A DNA stretch of 64,000 nt from positions 8,817,501-8,881,500 of the forward strand of contig NC_091867.1 of NCBI RefSeq assembly GCF_019399895.1, read 5' to 3'. Each line of letters begins with the position of its first letter. The first letter of the stretch is position 1. Made by a program: the position numbers and the translations under genes. The notes under the pieces are model-generated. The model did no database searches. It had not been told where the DNA came from and was given only the letters and a program-made list of their open reading frames with translations. This DNA is from Cardiocondyla obscurior (taxonomy: Eukaryota; Arthropoda; Insecta; Hymenoptera; Formicidae). Shown piece by piece: positions 12,440 to 27,899 of this stretch.

Positions 12440-15400
12440 CTGGCGTTACAAAGCGTGATTAAAAAGCGTTAAATACGTATTTTTCACACATCCGTCGTTA
12501 GGACATAATGAAACCTGTTGAACTGCCTAGCGCAAAAAATCAACAGGGTCGCAATCAGAGAAGCGTTTCTTCTTTTCCTTTTCTCACCCGCACGCCTTTC
12601 TCACTCTCCCCCCCTCCCTCAATCGATTATACACGCGTGAGATTAGCGCGAAATGTGTTAGTGAATTTTATGGAAGGCGCCTCGGTGACTGACTCATCGA
12701 CCAAGATATCGATTTCGGTTCTTTTTCCCGGGCAGGGCTGATTAGATCGCATTTCAACGGTCTGCGCAAAACTCCTCGCCTCCAGCGCGATCCGATAGGC
12801 ATTATTAACAGGAAAATTACGACGGATATATTTTTCACGCAGGCAAATACGTTGTTTGATACCATTATAACTTTATTTTACGCGCGACCGTGCGCCACGT
12901 GACGGGTATTTAAAAGATAAACGGAGGGTATTGAAAACAAATGTCTACCCCTACAAATTAAATTGATGGCACGTGATTTAAATTAAATCGATACGGCCGG
13001 GAGTGAACGGCGTATTGACGTTTGAACGGTTCGAATAAAACACAATAAAATTGAATGCAAATTTATTATCGAAAAATATAACTTCCGTCTGTTATTACGT
13101 AAGCACGAGAAATTGTGCGGCAATAGGTTTGAGGCGGCTCTCGTTTTAATTCATTATCATTAACGCCGATCTTCAAAAGTGGAAGAAATATAATTGGGTA
13201 ATAAAATACACAATACTGTTAATTCAATTTATTCCGCCGTTAAGGCTTCTTTCTTGAAATACGACTCGCCGTGAAGTTTCAAGCGCGAGCTCCGTCGAAC
13301 TTTCCATTGTTTGGGGACCGGCGATCTTACGCGTGACGTCAAAGAATATCGGACAAGGTTGCTCAGGTGAACCACGTGGAACGTACGAGGTACCAGCAGG
13401 GTTTTTTTTTCCACCTCACTACCGGCGACGTTTCGGGCATGTAAATTTCCGCGCGCGAACATACGTCACCTCGTTTCGTCGAACAACTTGCAGAATGCGG
13501 AATTTACCGCGAACTTTCTAATGTCGCGTGGCGATAAAGATTCCACAGGTGACACTCGTTGTTCGCGCGAGTCGCGCAAAACTCGGTAAGCCCGCATGCG
13601 GAAAAAGTTCGAGACATTTTATCGAGGAAGAGCCAGCAAAAACGCAAGGTTAAGGCTAAGCCGAAGGTCGCGCGACACGAGTCTCCAACAAAAGAACGGG
13701 CAAAGGAAAAAAAAAAATAAAAGAAAAAAAAACGAAAAATTGTTTGCCTCGCTTATTTAATTTCTCAATAAAGAATTAATTTTAATGAGGCGTAATCAAT
13801 AAACGATTTCAATTGCACAATCCGCGATTACGTTTGCAATTTTGCGCCATGCCGTACGTAAGAAATTAAATATGGCATAAATATATGTATAGGCGATCCT
13901 CGACGTCGGCGAGGACGCTTTGAAAAACAGTTTCCGTAACCTTCGGACTTTTTATTTAACTTTTTTTTTTTCTTCGCGCGGAAAACTCACGGGAACGTTA
14001 AATTAGAAACGAACGCCGCTGCGAGAATCGTATGACGCATACTCTTCGCTCGTTTGCTTTTTGGGTCGCATCCGGTAGCAGCGAAGAGAACTTCCGTCGC
14101 ACGGCCGGCGAATTTTGATCGATCAAAGAAAGTATTTTCGAGCGTACTCTTTCGCTCGAACACGCAGACACGACTCCAGACGCTGACGCACTGTGCATAC
14201 ATTATTTTTTATTTTTTTTTCTTTTTTTCCACCGACGGTTCTCAATTGTGAGGCCCCAAGGTTACTCCGAAAAAACGTCTGTGGTTAAATTGCCCATTGT
14301 CATTAATAAATACGCGTGATTACGAGCTTGATCGTGAAAATAATTATTCGGAATGCATATTCATTGCTGTCCGTTTCATAATGTCTGAAAGCACAATATG
14401 CCGCACATTTGCCCTCTAAAGCTACACGCCGTCGTTCGTGCCGTATTTTTATTTTATATAATTTTATTTTTCTTTTCTATTAATTTTGACAAGAAGCGAT
14501 GGTACCTATATATTAGCATCTCGACGTTAAATATTCGGGCATTCTCCCGTACACCTTGTCTGTCTGAATAATTGGCGATGGTCGACGACTGTATACCGTA
14601 TCTACACGCTTTAATCTCGCGCAAAACGTCGACGACGGCTTGCAGCTGCAGGCACGCTCGTCCCAAGCATATAACGGGCAAATACACGCGCAAATAGCCC
14701 GTATGCATATTTATATGCAATACGGCTCGTTGTTTTCGCCACACTTCGCTCGGATAATAACGGACCGTTAATATTTGCGCGTTACCGAGGCGATGTGCGC
14801 GTGCAAAAGTGAATAATATGCCGCATTAGCCAAACCTCGTCGGGAAAAGGCTTATCGAGCAACCAATGGCTCGCTTATAATTATCATTTTCCCCCTCGGC
14901 GTTTTCAAAGTGGGTCGTGTTTTACGGTGATTACGACTCGCGCCCGGAGCCAAAAGGCTGTTTGACTCGCGCACCTTTTGTTAATCCGGCTACGCAACTA
15001 ATTGAGAAAGGCAATGTTTCTAATCAGTCGATGGAGCGTGCGTTTTGCACGCGAAAACGAACAAGATATTATATTTTATCGCGCATACTTTTCAACCGTT
15101 CCTCTAAATGATAATCTTGATATCAGCGAAATTTATTTCCTGGCGTTAAAATAAAAAAATTAATAAATGAATAAAACAAATACACGATTTATGTCCTAAA
15201 AAAATTAATTAGCTGCGCGTAAAATCAAATAGATTTAACAGATATATTTGTAAGACGGGAGTCTTCAATCACGACAGATAAAATGAAAACTTCGGATCGC
15301 GGCGTTTGATTCAGGAATAAGGGGCGAGGACAGTAGACAGAAAGAGAGAAAAGCGAGGGGAGAATTAACCGGTTTGAAGAATGTCGACTCTCGGGCGATC

Positions 15401-18400
15401 GAGTCACGAAAAACACGAGAGGCACCTGTAGTCCTTCGTTCGTGTTACTTATACTCCTTAAAACTGAAAAAAAATCCCGCAGTCGCGGTTGGAGATGCAC
15501 CGCAGCTGCAACAATGGATTATTATGCACCGCAAAGACGCGGGAAGGTTGGAATATTACTGAAGCCGCGTAAATACAAAAGAATGAAGCAGAGAAGGGAG
15601 GGAAAGAGAGAGAGAGAAAAAAAAAGAAATAAAGAAATAGAAAAAAAAGGAATGAAGGAGAGCCTACTTCGAGAAACTGGTTTCGAGTCATTACACGTTT
15701 CACGAATACGTAGTGGCCTCCGTTTCCTCGGAGGCTTCGATTCCGCGGCCTTGAGCATTTCGGGAAATTATCCAAGGAGAAGTTACGAAGAGAAGTTACG
15801 AAAACGTGGCCCGCACTCCGAACGCGCGCAAACACGTGGCCGCGACGGGGAAACGCGATCGATACTTGGAAAGTATCGCAGGGCACTAAATGGAGAAAAC
15901 CAATGCGTGAAGAAGTTTCGCGATGCCGAACTATTAATGCAAAAAATATCAATTTAGTGTCACATGGTACTTACGCGAGGTACACATGCGACTGTTAAAC
16001 GATTATAGCCGACGAGAAGCTGAACGTTACCAATATTCTCTTACGGACAGCGAATTATGCGACTCGGAATAGACGTCAGCGCGATTAAATCCACGTGATG
16101 AATAAGATAATTGCAAAAGAAAAAGGGAGATATCGAGACCTTCGAAAGAATAAGATGGATCGCGCCATTACGCAAGAATCTTACGCACACTTGACCCATC
16201 GAGGTATACTTTCACTTTTTCCATTCGGAGAACAAGAAGGCGAGTCTGTCCGCAGTCCTTTTTACGTTTTGTACACCGAGACACGCGAACGAGTTGACGA
16301 AGGTGATCGATGGAAATCACAAACATCTAGACCGCGTGTTTCAACCCGAAGCGAAGGCACGCCGGTGGCGAGGGTGAAAGTTCTACTGCGAAAGTTACCC
16401 CGAAAGAACTCCGAGAACTCTAACAAATTCATCAGCTTCTACTCGAACTTGCCCCCTCTTCTTTCTTTTTTTTTTTTTTTTTTGTGCACGACCCCGTAAA
16501 CTTTCGTCTGTAGCGCATAGACAAATTCGAAAGTAATGTCACTCGATGTTCTAAAGATCTAAAGTGTATCGTAAATTTTTATCGTAGATCGACGCTATTT
16601 AAACTCGTTCCCGTTGACTAAATTGAAAATCGTGCCTGTCTGTACTTTTTAAAACAGCCATCGAATGAAACTTCTCAAACATATGTCGCAATTCAAGTAC
16701 AATTAAAGTTAAAGTCTAGAAAAGATAATGTCAAATCGGTGCCAATTTTCGGCATACCGTTATCTAGTTATATTATATTTGCTATGAGAATAGCCGTGTG
16801 CTCGCAAACATTATAAACGGTTCTTGACCTCAATGGTTCTCCTGCACTCGTTGTGTTTCGCCCGCCAGTGTTCACGTAATACTGATTGCGTCATTAGGAC
16901 GAGTATAATTGCGCCGAGCTATTTGACAGGACATCACAGCGTCGTACAAGTTAAACATCGTTTGCCGGACTATTTTAAAAAACGCCGGAATTCTGAAACG
17001 CTAGAGAAAAAAAATCTCTCTCTCTCTTCCTATTTTCTTTGATTTTGATTTTCTTTCGCGATTTATAAATCTGTTATTTTACTTTTTTTTTTTTTTTCGC
17101 CAGATCGCTATAAATTGTTGCTTTAGCTCATCGGTTTATATATTTGCAAACAAAACGTATTTCAATTTAATAATTTTCAATATTAATCGACCGTACGCAA
17201 AACAATATTATTGCACAAAAGTGTTTTTGAGCTTCCAGGATATTATACGATCGAAATAATATTTTTCCTAAATGAAAGTGTCTTTCTCTGTGTGACACTT
17301 TCTATCCGTAATATTTTCCGAGCTGACAATACCATTTTGCACGAAACATACTGTATATCAACGGGCACAAATGACGTCAAACGTATCAGATAACAAACAT
17401 GCAATATTCAACGCGTTTCGATTATTACATTTTCCGCTGTGAATTTTATCTCCCTGTAATCCGATTTATAGCACGCACGAAACTGTTTCGCGTAACAATA
17501 TTCTAGGATTAATCATTTTATCGGGCCTTGAAATTTATCAGGTATTTTGCGGTGTTACACTCGATGCGAGTGAATCTTAAAAGTTTTATTTAACGAACAT
17601 TCCCGCGGGATTCGGCGGAGAACGGGAATATCGCGTTGAAATTTAAATACAAAATTTTCTCGCTAAGTTGGAGGCCTACAATTCGCAAGTTCCCTTTTAC
17701 CGAGGGGAAAAATATCACATTTCCAAAGTTTCCGCGGGCAGTGGCGCGACCCCGTTTCAGGAAAGGGTTAATTTCGTGCATTCGACGTAGCTCGGAGTCC
17801 CCTTTGTTCGTCCCATAGCTATTATATCGGTGGCCTTTCCTCCGCTCTCTCTCTCCTTCCGACCTCATCCACCGGTGCGTCTCAAAGCGTAGGCGGCTTA
17901 ATAATTCAAATGTTTACCGTCGCTTTCAAAGATAAGCTGATAAAAGCGTGCACTCGCCTCGAGCCAATATAGGCGGCGGACTTAAAATTGTGCGTGTGCG
18001 AGTGCTCACGTACAAAAGGCGACACGGGTGTAGCACGATTCGCGGCCCGTGCATGTGTCCTGTGTACGCGCGGTAGGACGGATTAATCTCCGATCGGCGC
18101 ATCCCAGTGCCAAGACGTCACTTTCATTAAATCACCGTCACGCAGACGGTAACCTCGTTTCCGCCGCCGCCGACATGGGTACAATGTAATCGAAGAGTAT
18201 TACGACACGCGCGAGCGGGAACGACACACGTTTCAGTACGCTCCGAGTAAAAACGTAAATTCATCATTATTCTTAAAAAAAAAAAAAAAAAACACGCAGT
18301 TATATTTCTTTTTATCCATCAAAAATTTCGCGGTAAAAATTTAGAAATAAAATGTACAATAAAAAAAAATTAATAAAAAACAGAAAAAAAAAAGAAATTC

Positions 18401-20482
18401 ATTAAACGTATATCGGGAAAATATATGCGTCAAGAAATTGAAGGAATTATTCTATTCCGTCTATTGCATGTTAACTCGGTGAAAGACAGGAATAAAGCAA
18501 TCTTCGCGGAAATTCAATTTTCATTACTAAAATTTCATTATTCTGCGCAAAATGTTCCAAATCTATCTGTAGCCGAGCGAACCGGGGGGATAGTTCGATC
18601 AGTTTCGACTCGAATAACGCAAAATTTAGGCGCGCAGCTAAACACATCGACTGCGCAATTATGCGTGCGAAATGAAATTGTCCTGTCCACCAATAATCGG
18701 AGCGCGTCCGTCCGAGCGCGATTATTGTTTCGAAGAGTTCACCACCGACAATGCTTCGTTTCGCAATAATCTCATCGCGCTGAGTAATACCTTTGCCGAA
18801 CGGAACGATATGTTCGCGAATAGAACGCGCGACATAACATGCAATGCGCAAATTGTCGTTCCAAACGCGCACCAGATTATTTCGCGCAGGCCAACCGGCT
18901 GTCCGCCTGCTATCGTGACGCATTTTATCGCATGTTTAAAACGTTGGGATGTCACGATAAAGAAACGTAAGGATTATTATTCAAAATGCCAACGCAACGA
19001 AATTGTTCTACAACCGCACGTATTTTTCAATTTATTAAATTACACTTGACGAGTGTTTTTTTTTCCTTCTTTCTTAATCATCTCTCATCTCATCTTAAAC
19101 TAATATCTGAAGTAAGCTTGTGTCAATTTCTTTCTGCCTGATAACATGTATATTATTAAGAGCTCCCGAGATCTCGAGTTACATTATCGAATTGACTTTT
19201 GCATAATAAATTGCAGTTACTTGTATAAACTCGCGGCGTTTTGTATTAGCTATAAAAAAAAAAAAAATTTATTGTGCTATTTTTATCGTGAAACATTTGC
19301 AAGCCAATAACCGCGAGTTAACGAGTCGCTGACGGGGACAGACAGGTGCAGCTTCTCAAAATCGCGACAGCGAAGCGTAGGTATATAATAATGTAAACAC
19401 CGGCGTCTCGAGCAAGTGCAAAGCTCGAACAGCTGTACTCGGCCGGCGCGGGGCTTTCTTCGGGTGGGAAGCGAATGATTTAGGACGAAAACGGAGACGC
19501 GTTGATTCCCGGAGTAACCTTTCCGCCACCTAGAAAGGTCTCGGCTCCGTGGACCAGGAAAGAGATTCGACGAAAATGCTGAGTTACGGCCGGAGATATC
19601 TGACGTAAGGCAGCTGCCGATACCTCTCGGCTATTTGACCGGAACTAATAAACGACCGCTGGCCAGAGAGCGGTGAATTTTAAGAAATACTTTGCGATAT
19701 TACGTGTGCAAAGTTAATAAACACTTTAAAGCGTTGAATTCTCAAGCCTGAACTTTCGCAGGAACAAACTCAGAAAATAACCGCTCTGGCGACCGACTAG
19801 TGCATACCGTATCAACGTGAAGTTTTCATATGAATTTCCGTTAAACGAGAAAGGTCAGAAATTTAATTAAGATAAATTCTATTAAGGATAAATTAATTTT
19901 CTTAATATTATAACAGTCAATGTAAATTTGACGAGAGGATAATTTAGTCGAGCCGCGTTAATAATCTAAACTGATCCGCGTTTGCGACTCGTCGAATCCC
20001 TTTCCGCGTCATAAATCCAGACGAAAGATCGAGCTGACTTGATCTAAATCAGACTAGACGTAAACCAGTCGTAATATCAGTCAAATAAACGCTCCGCGGG
20101 ATACAATAATCCACCCAGCTTTTGGTCTCTGACTGTAAAGCCGATCTATTTGCCTGCAGTTGAACGTCTGCTCGGAGTCACGTTAATGAGTCTCGGTATC
20201 TAACGGACGGAGAAGTAAGGGACCCGTTGGCCCTGACACACATTTGTCGTGATTGAATTTTCAAGAAGCCGAAGAAAGCTCACGATACGCCAGTAAGGAC
20301 ACGAGTTTCGGTTAACTCTTAACTAACGTAATGCGGTTTGCGCGCGATTATTCGAAGAAAGAAAGTAAGAAGAGAGATGAGCGCGTGCTTGTTTAAATTT
20401 ATAAAACACGACCGTCTGTAATTACAGAGAGTAACAAAGTTGCTTTCTGAATTACTGCATACTTCCTTTATAACTTGTGCGC

Positions 20483-20503
20483 AGAGAGAGAGAGAGAGAG
20501 AGA
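20483..20503. repeat. (AG)n microsatellite, about 10 units
   Basis: A short pure AG array, the smallest of several GA arrays in the window. Confidence 0.85.
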
Positions 20504-23500
20504 AAAAAGCATTCGACCGCAAATCGGATTACAAAAATCGCGCGCCGCTGGGATCTATTACAGAAGTCGCTCACCGTTATTTTTCCACGATGAAGCTGTC
20601 GTTGTATCACGACATTTTTATCACACAAGAATATCGGCGGCGTTCTGCCGAGCGGTGGAATTAATTAAGTATCTCTCCCCGCTCGGTGGGTGGACGTGCG
20701 GGATGGCGAAATTACTCGCTTCCTGGTTGAAGAGCCTCGGATTGTTCGCCGACGCGAGAACCGACGCGCGCTGAGCCCCGCTTACATCGCGTCATTTTAT
20801 GTAATAATTAAGATTATCGAACGACGGCGGAATTGCTGCTGCCGTGAACGGTAGGCTGATTCCTATCCGACGCGTTACTCCAGTCGCCATTTTCGGAATA
20901 AGCGACGGCATAAGTCGCGAAAGTCTATTAATAATTTTAATATTCGCAAAGCCACGCAAATTTTTGAGCGACAAGAATTTTCTATCCGTCTATACGTAGA
21001 ACTGATCCGTGTTATCATGCATATACCAAAAAACCATTTCCCAGGGAGAAATACACCGAAAACACGCGATAGCGAGAACGCTTCCGCGGCTTACGCGTAA
21101 CAAGAAATTGATTTTTAGCGGCGGAAAAAAAAAACAAAAAAAAAAACCGGAGAGGGCAAATCGTTTTCGTCCGCGCGACCAAAAATCGCGCTCCCGGCGC
21201 GCAATCTTCGTAATCCGATCTAATTAACGGAGAGACGTGATCGGATCATCGAGCTCTCGCATTATTGGATACGCTGCGCCGACGATCGGTGGTTTTGTAC
21301 ACACGGCGAAATTGTTTTCGAAACTGGCCGACAAACGACGGCGCGGCGTGACTCGCGGCGTTATTTTCAGCGGCTCGCCGCGACGCTATTCTGTCCATTT
21401 ATTTACGGCACGGGCGAGAAAAACCAGCGAGAATCCTTTATTCCAGCCGTGTAACAAAAAATCGAGGCCGATTTAATCAGGATGCCGTCGATTGCAACTC
21501 GGGGCATGTATATATGCATAGATATATTCGCGACCTTATTTTCGCAACTACAAATGAGATTCCGCGAGAGAGCACGTTCAGATTAAAAAAAAAAAAAGAA
21601 GAAAGAGAGAAAGAAAATAAATTTTGATTGCGCATTCTTATTTAAACAATGGAATTCGCGATGTGAAGAACGCAGATTTATTTTGACCCCAATCTCGAAC
21701 AGTCACTCGTCATAAGAAGAGAATTAAGATTGCATTAAGGAGGAAAGATTTTGAGATGAAATCGCGAAAGCATCGTACGACCGAACATCATTAGCGCAGA
21801 GTTCGAGCGGAATAACCGACGATCGGCCGGCGTATTCACAATTATTAGCCTGTCCGTTAATTTGTCGTTCCGTCGACGACAGGCCGTCTCCGCGAAAGAC
21901 AGACGGGCCTGCGCCGTGAGCATTACGGCGGCAGTTAATTTTCGGTATCGATCATCCCGCGCGCAACCAGGGCGATTTAATTAATTAATTTCCCGCGACA
22001 TGGAGTTGCGAGTACCCCGTTGGACGTTCGATCGCCAGGAAAATAAAGCCGGCAACGCACCTAAACCCTAAATCCTTCATCTGCGTAGATGAGAAAAAAA
22101 AAAATTTTTTAAATAATAATAATAATAAAAAAAAAAATCGGCGCGACGTGAATGCGATTCGTGCGAGAAAAAATGCCGAGAGAAACGAACGAAGAGCGGA
22201 GTGACTTACATTCGAAGATACGTGCTGCATTCGTTTTCAGGACGTATTACGAGGCGAGGATGGACTCGTGCGAGGTAGTTCCTTGCAACGCAGGACTCGG
22301 GCGTGTTTACACGGGGAAAGCACGAGGGTCTTACAGCGCGGGCGCACGCGCGAATTAAGAGATTCTCGCGTGATGGCGGCTCTTAAGTTACACTCGTTTC
22401 ATGCCGAATGAAATCCCGCGCGCCATCCACCCGCGGAGTATCACGCCAATGCCACGCAAACCCGTGCTTTGCTTATTTTTCCGCGGGATAGTTTCCGGTA
22501 GATGTTTACCCGAGCGAGAGACTCGAACTGAGGCGGATAGACGCGGCGAAACGGGGATAAAGAGAGGTTCTTTTTACTCTCCACTCGTGGCGTGCCAACC
22601 CCCCTTCCGCGGAAAGCTAGCCGGCGATTTGGGAACCGCAAATCGCGAAACGCGGAAATCACGCGGGGAAAGACAGAGAGAGAGAAAGAAATAGCGTCGA
22701 GCAATCGATTACGGGAGAGGATTCGCACTCTTATTATTTCAGACAACCGCTTTGCGAAGCGTTACAAAACGCCGAGCTGCCGCCATCGATCGACAGCGAA
22801 TGCCTGATCGCGGGGCAAACAAATGCTGGAAAGAATCCAGATTGACGGCTATAAATGTGCGGGATGCTCGGCGAACTCGAGCGAAATTGTTCGGCGGCGT
22901 ACATTTAAAAAAGAAATATCACGGGGGAAATTCAATATATAAAAAGAAAAAAAAAAGAAAAAACCGCCTAGAGCCGAGAAATTTCCCCCGATGCCGCGTG
23001 TCGCACGTATCGAATCCTTTTTATTATTAGGGCCTCCCGTTTTGTCCCTCGCGCCTCCCCCGCGAGGGTTCGCCGGGAATAATCCGCGCTTACAAATCTC
23101 GAATCACGCGAAGAAAAATCGACGGCGCCGCGACACGGCGGCCATAAACGTCGGAATGGAAAAATATGATACGCCTGGCGAACCCAAAATACGAGAGGTT
23201 CCAAGTCCAACGTAAAGAAAATAGAAGAGAGTAACCTCGAAAGGAAATATTCCACTCGCGCGACGGCGAAGGCGAATTGATGAATTGCTTTGCGGGAGTC
23301 AGCCGACCTTGGCGATCAAAAGGAGCTCGCGGTACCACGTGGGTGGCCACTCGGCTTAAATGTCACTTAAAATGTCGCGAATTTATAAAAATATCACGAT
23401 TACAGAAGAGCTGATTTTACGCCGATGCTTTCAAACAAATAAGTATTCCACGGGAGGAGAAAAGAGAAATCAAATAATAGTATTTAAATAATTAAAAAAA

Positions 23501-25392
23501 AAAAAAAAAAGTTTAACCAGTCCGCTGTACAAAACTTTCAAACGCGTCACTCTTAAAAAACGTAACGTCCCACTCGCATGTTCAAACTGTAAATTTCTTT
23601 TTAATTTTGAGTTATAGGTTATAAAGAGACGTCGCGCTTTTTTATTGCAAGAGTTATTACGCCGTATCGGTACGGCAAGCGAGCAGCAAGATAAAGCGAA
23701 GTAGAGTTTACATTACAATCTAATTATCATGAAATCGATGGTTACAGTCCCAGTAAAGATAACAATAACTGCATTTAGCGCGCGGAAACGTCTCGCGGGC
23801 GGGAGGTTATTAACTTGCAAAGAAAAAAAAGTGAACAGTCCAAATTGACCTTCCGCGCTTAATAAATCCTTTAATATCTCGGTTATGGGAAGCATTTAGT
23901 CGTCCGGTAGGTCCCTAAGATCGTTCCAGCGCATGCTCAACATTCTCGGCATAGGGTTCCCATAAATTGCGAGTATGATACGTCCTGAAAACGTCGGGCA
24001 GAGTGCTTTAACACTAAACGACGGCGAGAAGAAGAACAAAAAGAAAGGAAAGATTAAACGGATGACACGTCGGATCGATATCAAGGTAAAATGAGACACC
24101 TAACGCGCGCAGCTCATAGTGCAGCTATAAAATGTCAGCAAACGAGTTTTCGCAGCCTGTCAGCGCTTCTTTGGGGCTCAGTAATAATTCCATAACCAGC
24201 CGATAAAATTTATTCGGCCAGTTATCCAATAGCGATAAATTTGTATATTTCCTGCTATTAATACTTCTATTAAACGTCGTTACCATTAATTTCCTGTCGT
24301 CGCGAATAAACTTCCCCCTCCCGCACTTTTAATGCGGAAAAAAAAAAGAAAAGCTCCGGAGCTCTCGTCAGCTTTCAAAATTAAAATTAAAATGGGATGA
24401 TTAAATTTAAGTAAATTGAGTTATCGCGGCTACGTGCGTGGACTTTTCGACGAGAAGATTTTCGCCTTAAGCAAACATCCTCTCGCGAGCAGCGGCAAAA
24501 ACGAGGTTCGGCACGTCTAACGCGCCGGCTAACCAAAAGGCATTCGAGGTTGAACGACGAGAGTCCGCTTCTCTCTCAAATTACGAAACGAGCCTCGCAT
24601 AATAACGAAGCGCAGCGATTTCGATTTCGGTCCACCAGGTTGCGGACAGAAAAAGAAACCGGTCTCCGTGATTCGGCGAGAGAATCACGGCACGGCAAAA
24701 ATGGTTTAATCATAATCCGAGCGTGATATCGCGACGTTCTCGGCCGGCGCAGGTGCCGGCGGATGCATCATCGTAGAAAATAACGCTCGAGCGTTTCGCG
24801 ACCGTAGATTACCATTCGCGGCGCAAAAACACACCCGAGACGGTCTTAGTCATCGATATTCGGATCACGGCCACAATTACGACCGATATCGCCGGCCGTG
24901 GAATTTCAGGCCGAGATACGGCGTGAATTGCGAAGTAGCCCCGCGAACCCTTTCAACGCGCGTTAAAAAAAAAAAAAAAATTATCGTGAAAGAAAGAGAG
25001 CATTTTTCGGAATGTTATATCGGTGTCGCGTACAAAAACGCACCACCAGCCTGCCGGACTGAAAGGCTCGTAATCGTGAAAATTAATTGTAAACAGAGGC
25101 ACGACGTACCCCGCGGTGATTAATAAATTGCCCGTCGAGCCTGACGACCATCATTTTTGCCCACTTGTATCCAATTGCGATTACGATGGATTTCCTTTTA
25201 CGTCGACCGGCAACGTTCGCATACAAACGCAAAAGGTGTGGTTTCTAATTCCCGAGCAATTACGCGCTCCTAAGTTGCTTCACTCGCTAGCCCGGGTTGC
25301 AAGGAGGTGCGCTCTGATTGCCGGCTCGCAGCCTAGTTGCTATTGACAATGGCATCGTTGACGACGGCGACAAATCTCGCTCAACGACACAG

Positions 25393-25395
<3 letters not shown>
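20504..25395. other. Non-coding stretch, no gene seen
   Basis: CpG-rich DNA with A-runs (21124-21147, 21583-21597, 22091-22138, 23492-23510, 24965-24980). Frames are short and basic with no recognisable domain. No RNA gene motifs were seen. Confidence 0.55.

Positions 25396-25455
<60 letters not shown>
25396..25455. repeat. (GA)30 microsatellite
   Basis: A pure 60-bp GA array at the left edge of the CpG-rich promoter-like block. GA arrays bind GAGA-type factors in insects. The arginine/glutamate open frame running through it is an artefact of the repeat. Confidence 0.95.
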
Positions 25456-25456
<1 letters not shown>

Positions 25457-27146
25457 GCGTCTAAGGGATCCCAGTTTCGCGTCGAGAACGCGAGAGCGCC
25501 GGAATTTCGAAGCGTGCTAAGCGAAACAGCGCCGCCGTACGTTTCAGGGCAAATTGGATATTTCGAGGTGGAACAGTATTTTGCGAGGGAACATTTTCGC
25601 GCGAGTAGACGTCGCGAGGCGAATCAGAAAATCTCGTGGCTACCCAGCGCCCCCGACGTGGTTCGTCGAAAGAAAGTTAAACCGCTGTCGCGTGAAAATT
25701 CTTAGGGAGGGTGCGATTGTTTCTCACCGAGCAATTGTTTTCAACCGGCGGCGATCGCGGCTTTAGGGGAACGAGCCGGCGCGACGCGACCGCGATTGTA
25801 AAAACGGGAGGCGCGGACGACTCCGGCTTCGGAGTCGCGTGCAAAGCGGGACGAGTCGAGCGGAGGGACGCGCAACAGCGATTCTCACGATCCTGAGGAG
25901 CCGGCGGGGTACCGTAGGCCAGATGCACACATGCACGCGGCGCACGTATAACGAGGGGCCGCGGGTTCGAGGAACGCGACGCTGCACCGCGCAATGCGGC
26001 GCCGCGACAAGCCGCGCGGAACTATGCGCCAAGCCGGTCAGGACGCTGTTTATGGCAGCGAATTGCAAGTCTTATTCTACAATAATCGTGAGCAGCCGAT
26101 TGCGACAATTAATATAGAAAACCGCCGGTGTTGCAGGGAAAAACGCGACTCTCGCTGATACACGTCTGTGAAATCGAGCCTACATTTTTAGAATTAAAAG
26201 AAAAAGAAAAAAAAAACCTTTGATTTCCCCTCGCGATAATTCTCAATCGTTTTTAAACCGCTGATACGCGCGCGGAACGCCGTGTCCGCCGACGGCAGCA
26301 TTTTCCCAGCGGTGAAGCGATTGTTCCGCGAGATACGTCGGCGTCGAGAGAGCGCAAGGGGAGTTTGCCACCCCAAGGCCCCGCGAGACGACGAGAAATT
26401 ATTTACCGAGAGACACGACATAAATATTCAACAGCGTTTCACGCGAAAAGGCACCGGACAAAGAGACGAGGAAAGAAGTAACACGCGAGCGCCTTTATGC
26501 TCCTCTCCGCTAAAAGTGAAGGTTAATGTGCGTTGGACCGAGGCTCGAAGATACCGTGCTGCATTTGCACTGTGACGTCATGCATCGGGAAAAAAGATAA
26601 AATATCTGTACGTGAACGCACGCGTTGTTTTAAAGTCGCAGTTTTTGTTTTACAAATAATAAAAAAAAGAAAAAAAAATTTACCTTAACTTTCTTAGTCG
26701 AGTTAACTCATTATATTATCATCACCAACGTTAGACGTAACATTCTGTTCCGCCGCGCGGCTGACCGCGCAAAAAATCTTAACCGCGTCGTCTTAAAAGA
26801 AAACCCAAACGTGCGTCTAGTCGGCGACACCTGTTTCCTCACGCTTCCGGTCATTTGCGCGAGCCGGGCTGCGCCCCAAAAACCGGCGCGAAATCAGCCT
26901 TCCGTCGAGCGAGCGGGATCGGGGAAGGGCCAAGGCCGGAGGGACCGTGACGAATGGCATCCGTCCCCGAGAATCGAGAACAATCGACGGGGACTCAGGA
27001 GCGGAAGATCGTCGATGGAAATTCACAACCACGTGCGGGAACGAAGCGGCGAGGGGAAAAGGAGGGTGAGAGCGCCGGTTTCGACGCGCGGACATGCGCG
27101 CCTTTCGTGATGAAGCGTCGCGACGACGAAAGGAGAGCGAGAGAGC

Positions 27147-27148
<2 letters not shown>

Positions 27149-27213
<65 letters not shown>

Positions 27214-27233
27214 AGAGAAAGAGAGAGAGAGAG
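27149..27233. repeat. (GA)30 microsatellite with interrupted tail
   Basis: A pure 60-bp GA array (27149-27208) followed by an imperfect GA tail to 27233. Open frames crossing it on both strands (Arg-Glu or Leu-Ser runs) are repeat artefacts. Confidence 0.95.
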
Positions 27234-27899
27234 GAATCACACGCGGATTTCGGAGCGCGCGCAAGCGGGTTCGCGCGTGGCCGCGCCGGAAACGCGCGGC
27301 TCAACGTGGTGCGGCCGGTCAGAGGACCGCCGATACATGGGTTCCGAAGAGCACGGCGTCGGGGCACGCTATCGGGTCAAATGTACTAACCGTGTCTACG
27401 GTAGGCTCCCAGACGGCGGTGGCAGCAACGATGGAAGGAATGTCCGGGCGAAATTCCGTGGCGGTATCCGTGCACCTCGTGGCTCTTGGCGGTGGCGTGG
27501 CGCGGCTTCTCCGCTCTGCCGCGTGGCTTTCTCGGCTTCACTCACAGGAACGCGAAATTCCGAAACGACGAACGAAAGGAAGAAACAGGGGTATCAAACA
27601 CTTCCCTCGATTTCGCAAGGGTTTTTTTTTTCTTTTTTTTTTCGTGACTCGCGCGAGCACGGTTTTCGTCAACGAGGATGTACACACCGCGGAAGGCACA
27701 ACACCGTTCCGCAAAGTTACGAACAACGCGACGGCACGACGACGGTTGACAACGGCAAGGCGCGCTGTGAATCGAAGATAATGTCACGGGAGAGATGGGC
27801 ACACATGTACGCACACGTATTCACAATCACACGTACGCGCGGGCGCGCGTGTCGAGGCTGGCGGCGTCGCTCGTCGTCTGTTAAGCGTACCTACGCGTC

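Larger units (their letters stand above)
4847..20482. other. Long non-coding stretch, no convincing exon
   Basis: After an AT-rich tail to about 5250 the sequence returns to CpG-rich non-coding DNA. Open frames are short, basic and lack family motifs. Visible items are scattered A/T homopolymers, two short palindromes (6418-6450, 9928-9943) and many TAAT/ATTA-rich patches, as expected of regulatory or intronic DNA around a developmental gene. I could not identify such a gene in the window. Confidence 0.55.
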